DNA from: Candidatus Scalindua japonica
GTDB taxonomy: Bacteria; Planctomycetota; Brocadiia; Brocadiales; Scalinduaceae
Reading direction: 5' to 3'
DNA length: 64,000 nucleotides
NCBI RefSeq assembly: GCF_002443295.1
Contig: NZ_BAOS01000028.1
Location: 372,001-436,000 of the forward strand
Below, one piece after another: positions 53,691 to 63,867 of this stretch (position 1 is the stretch's first letter; each line of letters starts with the position of its first letter). A program made the position numbers and the translations under genes. The notes below the pieces were generated by a model. That model was not told the origin of the DNA. It ran no database searches and saw only the letters and a program-made list of their open reading frames with translations.

Positions 53691-54677
53691 TTAATGCACC
53701 TTGTTATTTTTTCGTTGCTTTGCGCGCTGATCGTAAGGTCCTGAAAAGCGTATAAATTCGACAAAGAGCTCTTTGTCGAAACAGTTAATCATCTTTTCTT
53801 TCATCTCTACAAGTGCGGCAAACGGTCTTTTTGCCTGAGCATATGATCTGGTTGTTGTCAATGCGTCGTATACATCTATAATACGGGCAATTTTACCGGT
53901 ATGATGGATTTCATCTTTGCCAAGCCCATGTGGGTAACCTGTTCCATCATAGTTCTCATGGTGTTGTAACGTTATTAAATATTCATCGGTAAATCCATTT
54001 CCTGTTTCCTTTAAAATTTCTACACCCGTTTCCGGATGCTTTTTAATCTTTTCATATTCTTCTTTTGTCAATTTACCTTTTTTATTAAGGATATCAGTGC
54101 TGATCCTGGTCTTGCCGATATCATGCAGGAGAATACCTGAACAGAAGTGCTTTAAGTCTTCGTTTTTAAAACCAAGTTCCTTGGCAAATAGAGTCCCTAC
54201 GGCGGCGACATTAACTGAATGTGTATAGGTGTAATATTCATGAATTGCAATGTTAAGCAGGCTGCGTGCGGCTCTGCCTTCCTGAAGAATATAGTCAACC
54301 ATGTTGTAAGCAAATGTCTTTGTCCTTTCGATATTTCCGGCTCTTGGATCATTGAAGAGATCTTTGACCAGATTTGTGGCAGCGCTATGTACAATTTTTG
54401 TTCGTTGACTGGGAGGGATCCTTACATCAGTTATGATTTCCTGGAAATTATTTTCCAGATATTCATAATATTTCTGCTGGTCGTCCTTCTTAATAAATAG
54501 TCTACTGATATTTTTCTCGCACAGCATTCCTTTTTTGTTGTCCCCAAATACGATATCATCTTTACAATACAAAACATATCGATTTTCAAACTTTGTTTTT
54601 ATCCGTAGATAAAGGTCACACCCAATGGTTGTATCGGATCTTAAACTGTTTGAATTAACGGGTAGATAATCAGCCAT
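53691..54677 (-). CDS. HD-GYP domain protein (cyclic-di-GMP phosphodiesterase type)
   Basis: 328 residues. The N-terminal ~125 are a DUF3391-like region (YLPVNSNSLRSDTTIGCDLY). The HD-GYP domain is at ~145-310: HSVNVAAVGTLFAKELG, ILLHDIGKTRI (HD), QHHENYDGTGYPHGL (HHExxDGxGYP) and DVYDALTTTRSYAQAKRPF. It should hydrolyse cyclic-di-GMP in the cytoplasm. A close paralogue precedes it after a 43-base gap. Confidence 0.92.
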   Translation of the reverse strand: MADYLPVNSNSLRSDTTIGCDLYLRIKTKFENRYVLYCKDDIVFGDNKKGMLCEKNISRLFIKKDDQQKYYEYLENNFQEIITDVRIPPSQRTKIVHSAATNLVKDLFNDPRAGNIERTKTFAYNMVDYILQEGRAARSLLNIAIHEYYTYTHSVNVAAVGTLFAKELGFKNEDLKHFCSGILLHDIGKTRISTDILNKKGKLTKEEYEKIKKHPETGVEILKETGNGFTDEYLITLQHHENYDGTGYPHGLGKDEIHHTGKIARIIDVYDALTTTRSYAQAKRPFAALVEMKEKMINCFDKELFVEFIRFSGPYDQRAKQRKNNKVH

Positions 54678-54720
54678 TTGTTATATTTTAAACATTAAAT
54701 TATTCGCTATGCCTATGTTT

Positions 54721-55710
54721 TTACATACCTGATTTGTCGTTTACTCTTGGGTTCTTGCGTGGATCGTACGGTCCTAAAAATCGTATAAACTCTTTCAGTA
54801 GCTCCTTGTCAAAGCAATAAAACATGTTTTCTTTCATCTCCACAAGGGCGGCAAACGGTCTGATTGCATCCGCGTATGATCTTTTCGTTGTTAAAGCGTC
54901 GTATACATCTATTATGCGTGCAATTTTACCGAAAAGGCTAATCTCGTCTTTTTTTAGTCCATATGGATATCCGGACCCATCATCATTTTCATGATGTTGT
55001 ATGGTTATTATGCGTTCTTCTTTGATCTCCGTACCTGTTTCATCTAAGATTGCTACTCCTAATTCGGGGTGCCTCTTTATCTCCTTAAATTCTTCTGCTG
55101 TTAATTTCCCCTTTTTATTAAGAATATCAGTACTGATCTTTGTCTTGCCAACATCATGCAAAAGTACACCTGAGCAGAGGCCCTTCATATCGTTATCTTT
55201 CATGCCTATGTCTTTCGCAAACAAAATCCCTACGGCTGCTACGTTTACGGAATGAGTGTAGGTGTAATATTCATGTACTGCTATCCTGAGTAGTTTCTGC
55301 GCAGCATAACTGTCTTTCAAAACATAATCAACCATGTTATAAGCAAACGTTTTAGTTCTTTCTACATTTCCGCTTCTTGGGTCCTCAAAGAGATCTTTTA
55401 CAAGGTTGGTTGCAGCACTGTGCACAATCCTTGTTTTTTCATCAGCAGAAATTTTTGTATCAGACATGATATTCTGAAAATTAGATTCCAGGTATTTGTA
55501 ATATTTCTGCTGGTCATCTTTTGCAATGAAAAGCCTGTTGATATTCTTTTCCACCAGCAATTCTCTTTTAGTATTCTCAAAGACAGTGTCCCCTTTGCAA
55601 TACAGGATGTATCGACTATCTGCACCTGTATTTACAAGCAAGTGTAGATTGCAGCCAATTTTTGTATTAGCCTTTAAACTACTTGAATCAATGGGTATAT
55701 AATTGGACAT
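54721..55710 (-). CDS. HD-GYP domain protein, paralogue
   Basis: 329 residues, collinear with its neighbour throughout (for example DQQKYYKYLESNFQ, HEYYTYTHSVNVAAVG, VLLHDVGKTKIS, HHENDDGSGYPYGL, DVYDALTTKRSYADAIRPFA). The GYP motif reads DDGSGYP and keeps the metal ligands. A tandem duplication produced the pair. Probable operon, this gene first. Confidence 0.92.
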   Translation of the reverse strand: MSNYIPIDSSSLKANTKIGCNLHLLVNTGADSRYILYCKGDTVFENTKRELLVEKNINRLFIAKDDQQKYYKYLESNFQNIMSDTKISADEKTRIVHSAATNLVKDLFEDPRSGNVERTKTFAYNMVDYVLKDSYAAQKLLRIAVHEYYTYTHSVNVAAVGILFAKDIGMKDNDMKGLCSGVLLHDVGKTKISTDILNKKGKLTAEEFKEIKRHPELGVAILDETGTEIKEERIITIQHHENDDGSGYPYGLKKDEISLFGKIARIIDVYDALTTKRSYADAIRPFAALVEMKENMFYCFDKELLKEFIRFLGPYDPRKNPRVNDKSGM

Positions 55711-56264
55711 TTTTCTTTATGCGTAACATCTGGTAAAATTTACTACGAGCTAATTTCTGGTCTAAAATCGCATCACAATTGCCTATACAATAAAGAGGTA
55801 TTTGATAATAGGTACACAAATTGTAGATATTTAACGCAATATGAGTGCCAAAAACAGACTTAATCTATTTGCCAATTATCGGTAATAAATGTATGTTTTT
55901 TAGCAAAGACTCATGTTCTTGGCCCTACTTAATTATCTGATTTTGGCGTAAATGTTTATATAAATTACTTCTAGAAATTTACAACTAACGGATTCCTGTT
56001 ACAAATTCAACTTACTGTTCAAGTTAAAGATTCCAGTTTTTTAAATAAACATTGCCAGAATAATCAAATTTTTTGTAAGAAGTGATAATCATTGGAATTA
56101 CCTTGACATTATATATTTCCTAAAATACACTACAAACTGTATAAATCTTCATAGTTGCGTGTCAATGCAAGTTAGTTTTCAACAATTATTTACCACTACA
56201 AACAACACAGAGTTTTTGGTAATTTTTATAACATGATTTCTTAAACCCTCCATAACCAGAAAAA
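55711..56264. other. Divergent intergenic region
   Basis: 554 bases between the HD-GYP pair and the AsmA gene. Apart from the promoter at 56103-56131 I see no ORF, RNA or repeat. Confidence 0.45.
56103..56131 (+). promoter_or_regulatory. Sigma-70-type promoter for the AsmA-cvpA-recA run
   Basis: TTGACA (56103-56108), 17 bases, TACACT (56126-56131). It is 134 bases before the AsmA start. Confidence 0.55.
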
Positions 56265-59222
56265 ATGCAGAAAATAAATAACAAAAGATGGCCAATGATA
56301 GTTGGTGTATCTATTGGCGGTATAATTGGCGTGCTAATCATCCTGGTATCACTAATCCCTGCCATTGTCTCCTCGGGCTTGGTGAAAAATAAAATTATTA
56401 ATAGCCTGGAAACAGGCTTGGATCGTAAAGTACAGATTGATGATATCAGTATGAGTTGGTCAAACGGCCTGGATATAAAAAATATTCATATCAGAGAGAG
56501 AGAAGATCTGCAGGGAGATGAGTTTGTGAGGGTAAAAAGGATAATCTGTAATATTGACTTTATTCCGCTTATTAGTAAGCAAATCAGAATAAATAATTTG
56601 ATAATTGACAGCCCGGAAATTGTCATACAGAAAGACAAGGATGGTGTGTTTAATTTCGAAGACAAAATTACACCTGTAGCGCCTGATGCCACACCCGCAA
56701 TAGTTGAAAAAACTGTCCCTGATGTAGTCAGTACACCAGGTAGAAAGCAGGAGCTTTCACCATTGGTTATTCCGGCTTTTTTGTCTGATCTTAAAATTAA
56801 AGCGGAGATCAGTAATGGCAGATTTACCTTCATTGATCACCAGTTACAGGAAGAAACACTCATAAAGAATTTTAGTACTACTGTTAATGTTGATTCTCTG
56901 AGAAAGCCGATTGCGTTGAAGAGTGCTTTCGATATTGAAGCAAAGGGTGGGGTAGAACACGCAGATATTATATTTGATGTTTCCATGGCAAAAGACGGAA
57001 AAATTGATCCTGGAAACTCAAAAGGAGCATTTAACATGAAAACCGGTTTTGCCCTTATAACGACCGACTTTGATATGTCAAAGTTTCAGGGTGAAGGTGG
57101 TTCAGGTCTTGATTTTTCAATGAACGTAGACCTGGAAAAGCTTACAGAAAATCTTGCAGGAATGCTGGGGCTGCCTAAGGGCATGCAGGTGAAAGGGTCG
57201 ATCAACTCAAAGTTAGTGGCCGAAGGGCAGCTGGAAAAGGTGATAGATGTAAATGGGAGTACCGAAATTACAAACCTCAGTGTTTCAGGCGGGCCATTTG
57301 AAAAGAACCCTATTCAGCAACAAAGTATCAAACTGACACAGAAGGCAGACATAGACATACAAGGCGAGAAAATTAACATATACAAAATCGGTATTGAATC
57401 ACCTTTTCTGGAGATGTTTCTGGCCGGTTTTGTAACAGAACTAAAGAGTACAAGAAATATGAATTTTAAGATATCCCTGGGTCTTGACCTTGCAAAACTA
57501 ATGGAACAGGTTGGTGGGTTGCTGCCTGATGAAACGGAGATGGCAGGAAGGCTGCAGTCAGACATAAACCTTAAAGGGGATCAAAATATTGTGAAAGTGA
57601 ACGGCAAAACAGATCTGAATAATCTTTCTGTAAAGATGGTGGAAATTGGTTCGGTTAAAGAGCCGCAAATAACTATTAACCATGATATGGTTTACGATCT
57701 ACAAAATAGTTACCTTGAATTAAAGGACCTCAATATAAAAACTGGTTTTGCTGAAATACAGACTTCCGGTACGGTAACCAATAACGAAGAGATAAATTTA
57801 AACATGCTTCTGTCGAGTAATATTGAACGACTCACGCAGAGTTTCCCTGGCATTATATCACTGCCTGAAGGGTTGAGTCTTGATGGACGGATTGATGCAG
57901 AAATCAGAGCAAACGGTTACATCGAAGAGGGGATAAAACTGGATGGAACAACTACATTGGACAGTGTAAATGCGACCGGGGGGCCTCTTAAGGATAGGGC
58001 AATATCCGGTCTCAGCCTTAAACTTTTACACACACTGGACTATAAGATTAAAGACGACTCAGTGAATATTGAGAAAATGAATATTGAGTCTGAGTTTCTC
58101 AAAATGGAATCAAAAGGAGGGATCGCAGGTTTAAGTAAGGAGATGAATATTGATTACAGGCTTTCCATGAAAATGGATTTAGACAAAATAACCGAAAAGT
58201 TTGCCGGGATGTTTCCTGTGGATATGAATATGGCAGGCAAAGGTGTTGTTGATTTAGATATGAATGGGAAACTATTACCACAGGTAAATGAGAATATATA
58301 TGAACAGATGGACTTCGATAGCAATATGTCTATGGATAAAATTATATACGGGGCGTATGAAATAGTAGACTTTAAGGTAGGGCTTTCCATGGATGATGGG
58401 TTTTTTACAACAAAGGATTTCACGTTTAAGCTGAACGATGGCCTGTGTGCGGTATTGGCAAGGGCAAACCTTAAGGAGGAGAAGCCGCCCTTAAATTTCG
58501 AAATGAAGTTGTCTGATGCAAATATTAATCAAAATATGGACTTATTGGCATACATAGTTCCCATCCTTTCTGCACCGGAAGGCAAGTTGTCGGGAAAACT
58601 GAATATGCAGTTCAGCGCAACCGGGACTGGATTGGACTGGCAGGATGATTTGAGTAAGAGTCTTGATGGCGATGGAGAGATTGAGATTAAAGATGGTTAC
58701 GTAAGGGGTGGCAAGGTGACATCCAAAATCCTTAAGGCATTAGGCAAGGGCAGTGAATATGAATTTGATAAGATCACTACCAGGTTTGTTATTAGTGACA
58801 GTAAGATATCAAACGATGATATCAGCGTCAACGGCAAGGAATTTAACATCGGTTTGTCAGGGTGGACTTCATTTGACGGTCGAATAGAATATTCCGCGGA
58901 TGCCAAGGTGCTGAGCAAGCATGCTGGTCGCGATGGCAAAAAAATAATAGGGGTTTTAAGCCAGGGTTCAAAGTTGCCAATAGTAGTCACAGGGACAATA
59001 GACAAACCGAAACTTTCTTTTAAATGGCCAAAGCCACAAGAAATTGGTAATATTCTGCAGGGAATATTAGGAAGTTCCGGAGACTCAAAACCTCAAACCA
59101 AAAGTTCAGGTTCGCTGGAAAAAACAGACACTGCAGAGGAAGAGTCACAACCGGTAAAGAAAAAAGAGGAGAATGTCTTAGAGGAGGCAGTAGATAAGCT
59201 CTTTAAAGGTATTTTTAAATAA
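56265..59222 (+). CDS. AsmA-family protein
   Basis: 985 residues. One N-terminal membrane helix (VGVSIGGIIGVLIILVSLIP, about 12-33), then a long periplasmic beta-rich part made of repeated AsmA-like segments (SGLVKNKIINSLETGLDRKV near the start; similar blocks at FPGIISLPEGLSLDGRIDAE and FAGMFPVDMNMAGKGVVDLD). It ends in a charged Lys/Glu tail. AsmA-like proteins bridge inner and outer membranes in lipid transport. It starts with little visible ribosome site. CvpA follows after 36 bases. Confidence 0.82.
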   Translation: MQKINNKRWPMIVGVSIGGIIGVLIILVSLIPAIVSSGLVKNKIINSLETGLDRKVQIDDISMSWSNGLDIKNIHIREREDLQGDEFVRVKRIICNIDFIPLISKQIRINNLIIDSPEIVIQKDKDGVFNFEDKITPVAPDATPAIVEKTVPDVVSTPGRKQELSPLVIPAFLSDLKIKAEISNGRFTFIDHQLQEETLIKNFSTTVNVDSLRKPIALKSAFDIEAKGGVEHADIIFDVSMAKDGKIDPGNSKGAFNMKTGFALITTDFDMSKFQGEGGSGLDFSMNVDLEKLTENLAGMLGLPKGMQVKGSINSKLVAEGQLEKVIDVNGSTEITNLSVSGGPFEKNPIQQQSIKLTQKADIDIQGEKINIYKIGIESPFLEMFLAGFVTELKSTRNMNFKISLGLDLAKLMEQVGGLLPDETEMAGRLQSDINLKGDQNIVKVNGKTDLNNLSVKMVEIGSVKEPQITINHDMVYDLQNSYLELKDLNIKTGFAEIQTSGTVTNNEEINLNMLLSSNIERLTQSFPGIISLPEGLSLDGRIDAEIRANGYIEEGIKLDGTTTLDSVNATGGPLKDRAISGLSLKLLHTLDYKIKDDSVNIEKMNIESEFLKMESKGGIAGLSKEMNIDYRLSMKMDLDKITEKFAGMFPVDMNMAGKGVVDLDMNGKLLPQVNENIYEQMDFDSNMSMDKIIYGAYEIVDFKVGLSMDDGFFTTKDFTFKLNDGLCAVLARANLKEEKPPLNFEMKLSDANINQNMDLLAYIVPILSAPEGKLSGKLNMQFSATGTGLDWQDDLSKSLDGDGEIEIKDGYVRGGKVTSKILKALGKGSEYEFDKITTRFVISDSKISNDDISVNGKEFNIGLSGWTSFDGRIEYSADAKVLSKHAGRDGKKIIGVLSQGSKLPIVVTGTIDKPKLSFKWPKPQEIGNILQGILGSSGDSKPQTKSSGSLEKTDTAEEESQPVKKKEENVLEEAVDKLFKGIFK

Positions 59223-59258
59223 AACTTTCATTAAGCATATTATTACTATTTCAAAATT

Positions 59259-59792
59259 ATGAACTGGCTGGATTTCACATTGATCGGAGTTCTGGCAATG
59301 GGGACTCTGTTTGGTATAATTACAGGTCCTCTCTGGCAGATTTATCGAATCACTTCTGTTGTCCTTTCTATCACCGTAGCCCTTTTTCTCCATAAACTAC
59401 TCAGCGGTATCATAAAAGAAATATTCAGTCCGAAGGTTTCCGGTATATTAGGATATGCGGTTATCTTTGGTATTACTCTGGTCGTAACATATGCAGTCGG
59501 GAACCTGTTCCGTAAATTTCTTACAAAAAGAAAATTTGGAATGAGCGGAAGGCTTATTGGAGGAGGAATTTCGTTTACAAAGACAGTAATTACATGCTGT
59601 GTGATTATTGCAGGGGTCTCATTTTGGGGGAACGACCAGACGAGGAAAACAATTGATAATTCACTGGTTGCGAAAAATCTCGATAAAGGTACAAAAAACG
59701 TAATCCCTCTATTTCCACAAGAAATTAAAGATATGGCAATAGATGGGAAAGAGGTTAGCGAAGAGAAAGAAACCAGTGAAGAAAAACAATAA
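59259..59792 (+). CDS. CvpA family membrane protein
   Basis: 177 residues, four membrane helices: LDFTLIGVLAMGTLFGIITG, ITSVVLSITVALFLHKLLSG, ILGYAVIFGITLVVTYAVG, and FTKTVITCCVIIAGVSFW. FRKFLTKRKFGMSGRLIGG between helices matches the CvpA pattern. The family is linked to colicin V production and envelope stress. The charged tail is short. It is 16 bases before recA. Confidence 0.82.
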   Translation: MNWLDFTLIGVLAMGTLFGIITGPLWQIYRITSVVLSITVALFLHKLLSGIIKEIFSPKVSGILGYAVIFGITLVVTYAVGNLFRKFLTKRKFGMSGRLIGGGISFTKTVITCCVIIAGVSFWGNDQTRKTIDNSLVAKNLDKGTKNVIPLFPQEIKDMAIDGKEVSEEKETSEEKQ

Positions 59793-59811
59793 TTACTAAG
59801 GGGAATAATTG

Positions 59812-60849
59812 ATGGTAAAGTCACAAAAACCGGAAAGTGCTGAAAAAGGTAAACCAGAGGCAAGTAAAAAAGATCAAGCTCTGGAAAGAGCAGTGTCACA
59901 GATTGAAAGACAGTTTGGTAAAGGATCAATAATGCGTCTGGGAGAAGACCAGAAGCTAGATGTGCCTGTAATATCAACCGGTTCGCTCTCTCTGGATATG
60001 GCCCTCGGCGTAGGTGGAATGCCGCGTGGAAGGGTAGTGGAAGTTTTTGGGCCTGAATCCTCAGGGAAAACCACTCTGACCCTTCACATCGTTGCCAATG
60101 CGCAAAAACAAGGAGGTACCGCTGCTTTTATCGATGTTGAACACGCCCTTGATCCCGACTACGCAAAAAGACTCGGTGTAAACCTGGATACTCTGTTGGT
60201 TAATCAGCCGGATACCGGAGAGCAGGCGTTGGAAATAGCAGAGCTTTTAACAAGAAGTAACGCAATTGATGTAATTGTTGTCGACTCTGTAGCCGCCCTC
60301 GTTCCAAAGGCTGAACTTGAGGGGCAGATGGGCGACTCACATGTTGCGTTACAGGCCAGATTAATGTCACAAGCGCTCAGAAAACTTACATCTGTGATCT
60401 CTAAATCAAAGACATGTCTTATATTTATCAACCAGATCCGTGAAAAGATTGGTGTGATGTTCGGTAACCCGGAGACAACTCCCGGTGGAAGAGCGCTGAA
60501 ATTCTACTCCTCCGTCAGGGTTGATATTAGAAGGATTGGCAGCATTAAAGATGGCGAGAAGGTTATTGGAAACAGAGTGAGGGCTAAAATAGCAAAAAAC
60601 AAAGTGGCTGCGCCATTTAAGAAGGCAGAATTTGACATAATGTTCAACCAGGGTATTTCCAGGTCTGGTGATATTGTTGATCTTGGTGTAGAAGCGCAGG
60701 TTGTGGAAAAAAGTGGTACATGGTTCTCATATGGAGAGATACGACTGGGACAGGGAAGAGAGAATACCAAGAAATTTATTGAAAGCAAGCCGGAATTACT
60801 GGAAGAGATTGAGCAGGCGATAGCCAGGAAGACAGCAGACGAAAAATGA
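59812..60849 (+). CDS. recA: RecA recombinase
   Basis: 345 residues from ATG 59812 with AAGGGGA upstream. Walker [39 protein letters not shown], loop L1 and L2 ([20 protein letters not shown]), and [19 protein letters not shown] are canonical. It pairs homologous DNA and triggers SOS. The N-terminal extension (about 20 charged residues) is a bit longer than in E. coli, and the C-terminal acidic tail is short. No LexA box is obvious upstream; it probably shares transcription with the AsmA and CvpA genes. Confidence 0.98.
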   Translation: MVKSQKPESAEKGKPEASKKDQALERAVSQIERQFGKGSIMRLGEDQKLDVPVISTGSLSLDMALGVGGMPRGRVVEVFGPESSGKTTLTLHIVANAQKQGGTAAFIDVEHALDPDYAKRLGVNLDTLLVNQPDTGEQALEIAELLTRSNAIDVIVVDSVAALVPKAELEGQMGDSHVALQARLMSQALRKLTSVISKSKTCLIFINQIREKIGVMFGNPETTPGGRALKFYSSVRVDIRRIGSIKDGEKVIGNRVRAKIAKNKVAAPFKKAEFDIMFNQGISRSGDIVDLGVEAQVVEKSGTWFSYGEIRLGQGRENTKKFIESKPELLEEIEQAIARKTADEK

Positions 60850-60938
60850 AACAGATTGACTCAAAGTATAAAACAATGTAAGATAATGGACTAGAAAAAG
60901 ATTTAGTAGTTTAAATATATTAGTTATGAGGTGACAAA

Positions 60939-62147
60939 ATGATTGGTATTTCAAAGTTGTATTGTGGCACGGTCGAGCCTTCCGACGCAATTAGATATGG
61001 AAGGGATTCAGGTAAATTGCCTTCGCATCTTTTACAATTTTCCAAAGATAAAAAACCTGTAGTAGTATGGAATGTGGGGCAGAGATGTAATCTTAAATGC
61101 GTACATTGCTACTCTCAATCTAAAGATATTGAATATTCAGGTGAACTGACAACAAAAGAAGCAAAGGATATGATTGACGGCCTTGCGGAATATGGCGCTC
61201 CAGTAATTCTCTTTTCAGGCGGTGAACCATTGATGAGAGATGATTTGATGGAGTTGATTGCGTATGCCAAAGAAAAAGGGTTAAGGGCAGTTATAAGTAC
61301 AAACGGGACGATGATTACTGAAGAGAAGGGGGAAGAATTAAAAAAGTTCGGACTTTCTTATGTTGGTATCAGTCTTGACGGCTTAAAGGAAACCAATGAC
61401 AAATTCCGTGGTATTGAAGGTGCATTTGATGATGCTTTGATGGGAATTAGAAACTGCCTGAAGTTAGGTATTAAAGTGGGGCTTCGTTTCACTATTAATA
61501 AGAGAAATGCGCAGGACATCCCGGGAATATTTGAACTGATTGAAAGAGAGAAAATCCCAAGGGTTTGTTTTTACCATTTAGTTTATTCCGGAAGAGGATC
61601 CAGGTTGATGGAAGAGGATCTTACACATGAGGAAACCCGTAAAGTTGTTGACCTCATTATTGACAAAACAAAGGCCGCTCACGATCGTGGAAATCCATTG
61701 GAAGTTTTAACTGTGGATAATCATGCTGATGGCCCATATATATATCAGAGATTACTTAAAGAAGACCCAAAACGAGCGGCAGAGGTACTTGAACTGTTAA
61801 AGTGGAACGAGGGGAACAGTTCCGGACACGGTCTTGCCTGTGTAAGCTGGGATGGTGCCGTACATGCTGACCAATTCTGGAGAGAGCATACTTTCGGCAA
61901 TGTGCGTGAACGAAAATTCGGCGAAATCTGGGAAGATAAATCAAATGAACTTCTAATGAAACTGAAAGAGAAAAAGAACTATGTTACCGGCAGATGTTCC
62001 AAGTGTAAGTGGCTTGATATCTGTGGTGGTAATTTCAGGGCACGTGCAGAGTCAGTCCATGGTGATATATGGGAGCCTGATCCTGCATGTTATTTAACCG
62101 ATGAAGAAATTGGTTTAGTTGCGGATGTGCCTTTAGCTGTCCGATAA
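60939..62147 (+). CDS. ahbC: Radical SAM enzyme of siroheme-dependent heme synthesis (AhbC type)
   Basis: 402 residues. MIGISKLYCGTVEPSDAIRY is the AhbC start, then the 4Fe-4S cluster motif CNLKCVHCYSQ, SAM-binding FSGGEPLMRDDL, and a C-terminal SPASM-like Cys set (GRCSKCKWLDICGGNFR...DPACYL). AhbC removes acetate groups from 12,18-didecarboxysiroheme to make Fe-coproporphyrin. No other ahb gene is in the window. The related AhbD and other SPASM enzymes are alternatives, but the start is characteristic. Confidence 0.88.
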   Translation: MIGISKLYCGTVEPSDAIRYGRDSGKLPSHLLQFSKDKKPVVVWNVGQRCNLKCVHCYSQSKDIEYSGELTTKEAKDMIDGLAEYGAPVILFSGGEPLMRDDLMELIAYAKEKGLRAVISTNGTMITEEKGEELKKFGLSYVGISLDGLKETNDKFRGIEGAFDDALMGIRNCLKLGIKVGLRFTINKRNAQDIPGIFELIEREKIPRVCFYHLVYSGRGSRLMEEDLTHEETRKVVDLIIDKTKAAHDRGNPLEVLTVDNHADGPYIYQRLLKEDPKRAAEVLELLKWNEGNSSGHGLACVSWDGAVHADQFWREHTFGNVRERKFGEIWEDKSNELLMKLKEKKNYVTGRCSKCKWLDICGGNFRARAESVHGDIWEPDPACYLTDEEIGLVADVPLAVR

Positions 62148-62154
62148 AATTATT

Positions 62155-62202
62155 AAAGCCCATGTTTCCTTTTTGCAAATAAGAAAACATGGGCTTTTTC
62201 TA
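62155..62202 (+). terminator. Rho-independent terminator after ahbC
   Basis: AAAGCCCATGTTT pairs with AAACATGGGCTTT around a loop of about 15 bases and is followed by TTT. It stands 8 bases after the stop and may serve the converging aminotransferase gene too. Confidence 0.85.
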
Positions 62203-62221
62203 TTAAAGTGGAGTTTTTAAC

Positions 62222-63361
62222 TCAACCCACCAGAATTTCCTGAACCCTGGAAACTCCCTTACCTAATTCTACTTTATAACCACCTTCGTGCAGAATTTTT
62301 TCAACAGCAGAGATTGCCAGCACAATGTCAAATTCATTGACATAACCCATATGGCCAACTCTGAATATTTTGCCTTTCAGTTCATCCTGGCCACCAGCTA
62401 TTGTTACCCCTGTCTCATCTCTCAGCTTTTTTATTCCGGCGTCAAAGTTTACTCCTTTCGGAATTTTGACAGATGTTAACACATTGCCCGCAGCATCGTT
62501 CGCAAACAGCTCAAGTCCCAGCGCCTTAATACCCTCTCTTGTCGCATGGGCCAGTTTGGCATGTCGCGCCCAGACCTTCTCAATCCCCTCACTCCTGATA
62601 ATTTCGATAGATTTTCCTGCTGCCATTATAAGAGAAATTGCGGGAGTATAAGCCGTAGTTTTACTGCTCAGCGCCTTCCTCATTTTCTTAAGATTCCAGT
62701 AGTACTTTGGTAGATCAGACTTCTCAATGGAATCCCATGCACTCTGTGCGACACACACAAAGGCCAGGCCAGGAGGCAGCATAAAGCCTTTTTGAGAACC
62801 TGTAACAGCAATGTCAATACCCCAGTCATCCATCTTAAACGGTTGAACACCGATTCCAGATATTCCGTCAACTGCCAATAATAAGTTGCGGCCTTTAACA
62901 ACTTTTGCTATTGCCTCAATATTATGGATAACACCGGTTGAAGTTTCACTTAATGTCGTGAATACCACCTTTGCATCCTGTTCCTTTTCGATTGTGTCAT
63001 TCACTACGGCAGGGTCTACTGCCTTTCCGTTTTCTACTTCGATCTTTACCGTGTTTACACCATATGTGCCGCAAATTTGTGCCCACCTCTCTCCAAATTT
63101 ACCACCACTTACCACAATGGCTTTATCCCCCCTGGACAAAGTGTTAGCGACACATGCCTCCATTCCGCCTGTTCCGGAAGAGGCGAACGTAAATACTTCA
63201 CCATCCTTAGTCTGAAAAACATATTTTAAATTTTCAGACACATTCGCGAATATATCAGAAAATTCAGAAGTTCTGTGATGAATCATTGGGCTTGCTTCTG
63301 CCAGAACAACTTCCGGCGGTATTTGAGTTGGGCCCGGTGTAAACAAATAAGTCTTCTTCAT
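62222..63361 (-). CDS. Class V aminotransferase, alanine-glyoxylate/serine-pyruvate type
   Basis: 379 residues. TPGPTQIPPEVVLAEASPMI, FASSGTGGMEACVANTLSRG, AVDGISGIGVQPFKMDDWGI and the PLP lysine in GSQKGFMLPPGLAFV are typical of the AGAT/SPT family. It transfers amino groups between glyoxylate or pyruvate and alanine or serine. It is monocistronic by spacing and converges with ahbC. Confidence 0.9.
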   Translation of the reverse strand: MKKTYLFTPGPTQIPPEVVLAEASPMIHHRTSEFSDIFANVSENLKYVFQTKDGEVFTFASSGTGGMEACVANTLSRGDKAIVVSGGKFGERWAQICGTYGVNTVKIEVENGKAVDPAVVNDTIEKEQDAKVVFTTLSETSTGVIHNIEAIAKVVKGRNLLLAVDGISGIGVQPFKMDDWGIDIAVTGSQKGFMLPPGLAFVCVAQSAWDSIEKSDLPKYYWNLKKMRKALSSKTTAYTPAISLIMAAGKSIEIIRSEGIEKVWARHAKLAHATREGIKALGLELFANDAAGNVLTSVKIPKGVNFDAGIKKLRDETGVTIAGGQDELKGKIFRVGHMGYVNEFDIVLAISAVEKILHEGGYKVELGKGVSRVQEILVG

Positions 63362-63481
63362 TTTTTACCCTTACTATTTATAAAAATTAAAGTTTTAGCC
63401 AATTAAAAATAAATCAGGTTTCGGAAAAAAATAACTTTCAATTATAATCGTACTCAGGCTCAGGTTAGACTTGGCCGATCT

Positions 63482-63534
63482 AATTCAACCGAACCGCAAG
63501 CACAGCCTCTTCTGCGTTGACGGTTCGCCGAATT
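63482..63534. repeat. Interrupted hairpin in an intergenic stretch
   Basis: AATTC...CGAACCG (63482-63496) pairs with CGGTTCG..GAATT (63521-63534). It is more GC-rich than its surroundings and may be an unclassified repeat. The rest of 63362-63867 shows nothing. Confidence 0.45.
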
Positions 63535-63867
63535 AAGGCTGGACAAGGATGGCCTGAAAATGAGATGCCCTCCCGGCAAATATCATTTGGACGGGCCAGA
63601 ATGTAAAGCTCTTTTTCTCCGAAACCGAAAATGTCGATTTTAATACAAAAGGATTATATAATCAACTATTTTAAATACTTGACTGAAAATGGAAAAACAT
63701 TTAATCTTACAGTTCGCTTGTATGTAAATTTCAATATTTGAGTGTAAATATGCACTATAAGTTCTTTGGAACATGATGTTTAGTATATAACAAGACATTA
63801 CTTTAGAAACCATTTTACGTACTGAATAGAGACGGAAAGAGGTTTTGCTTTTCTATCACAAATAATC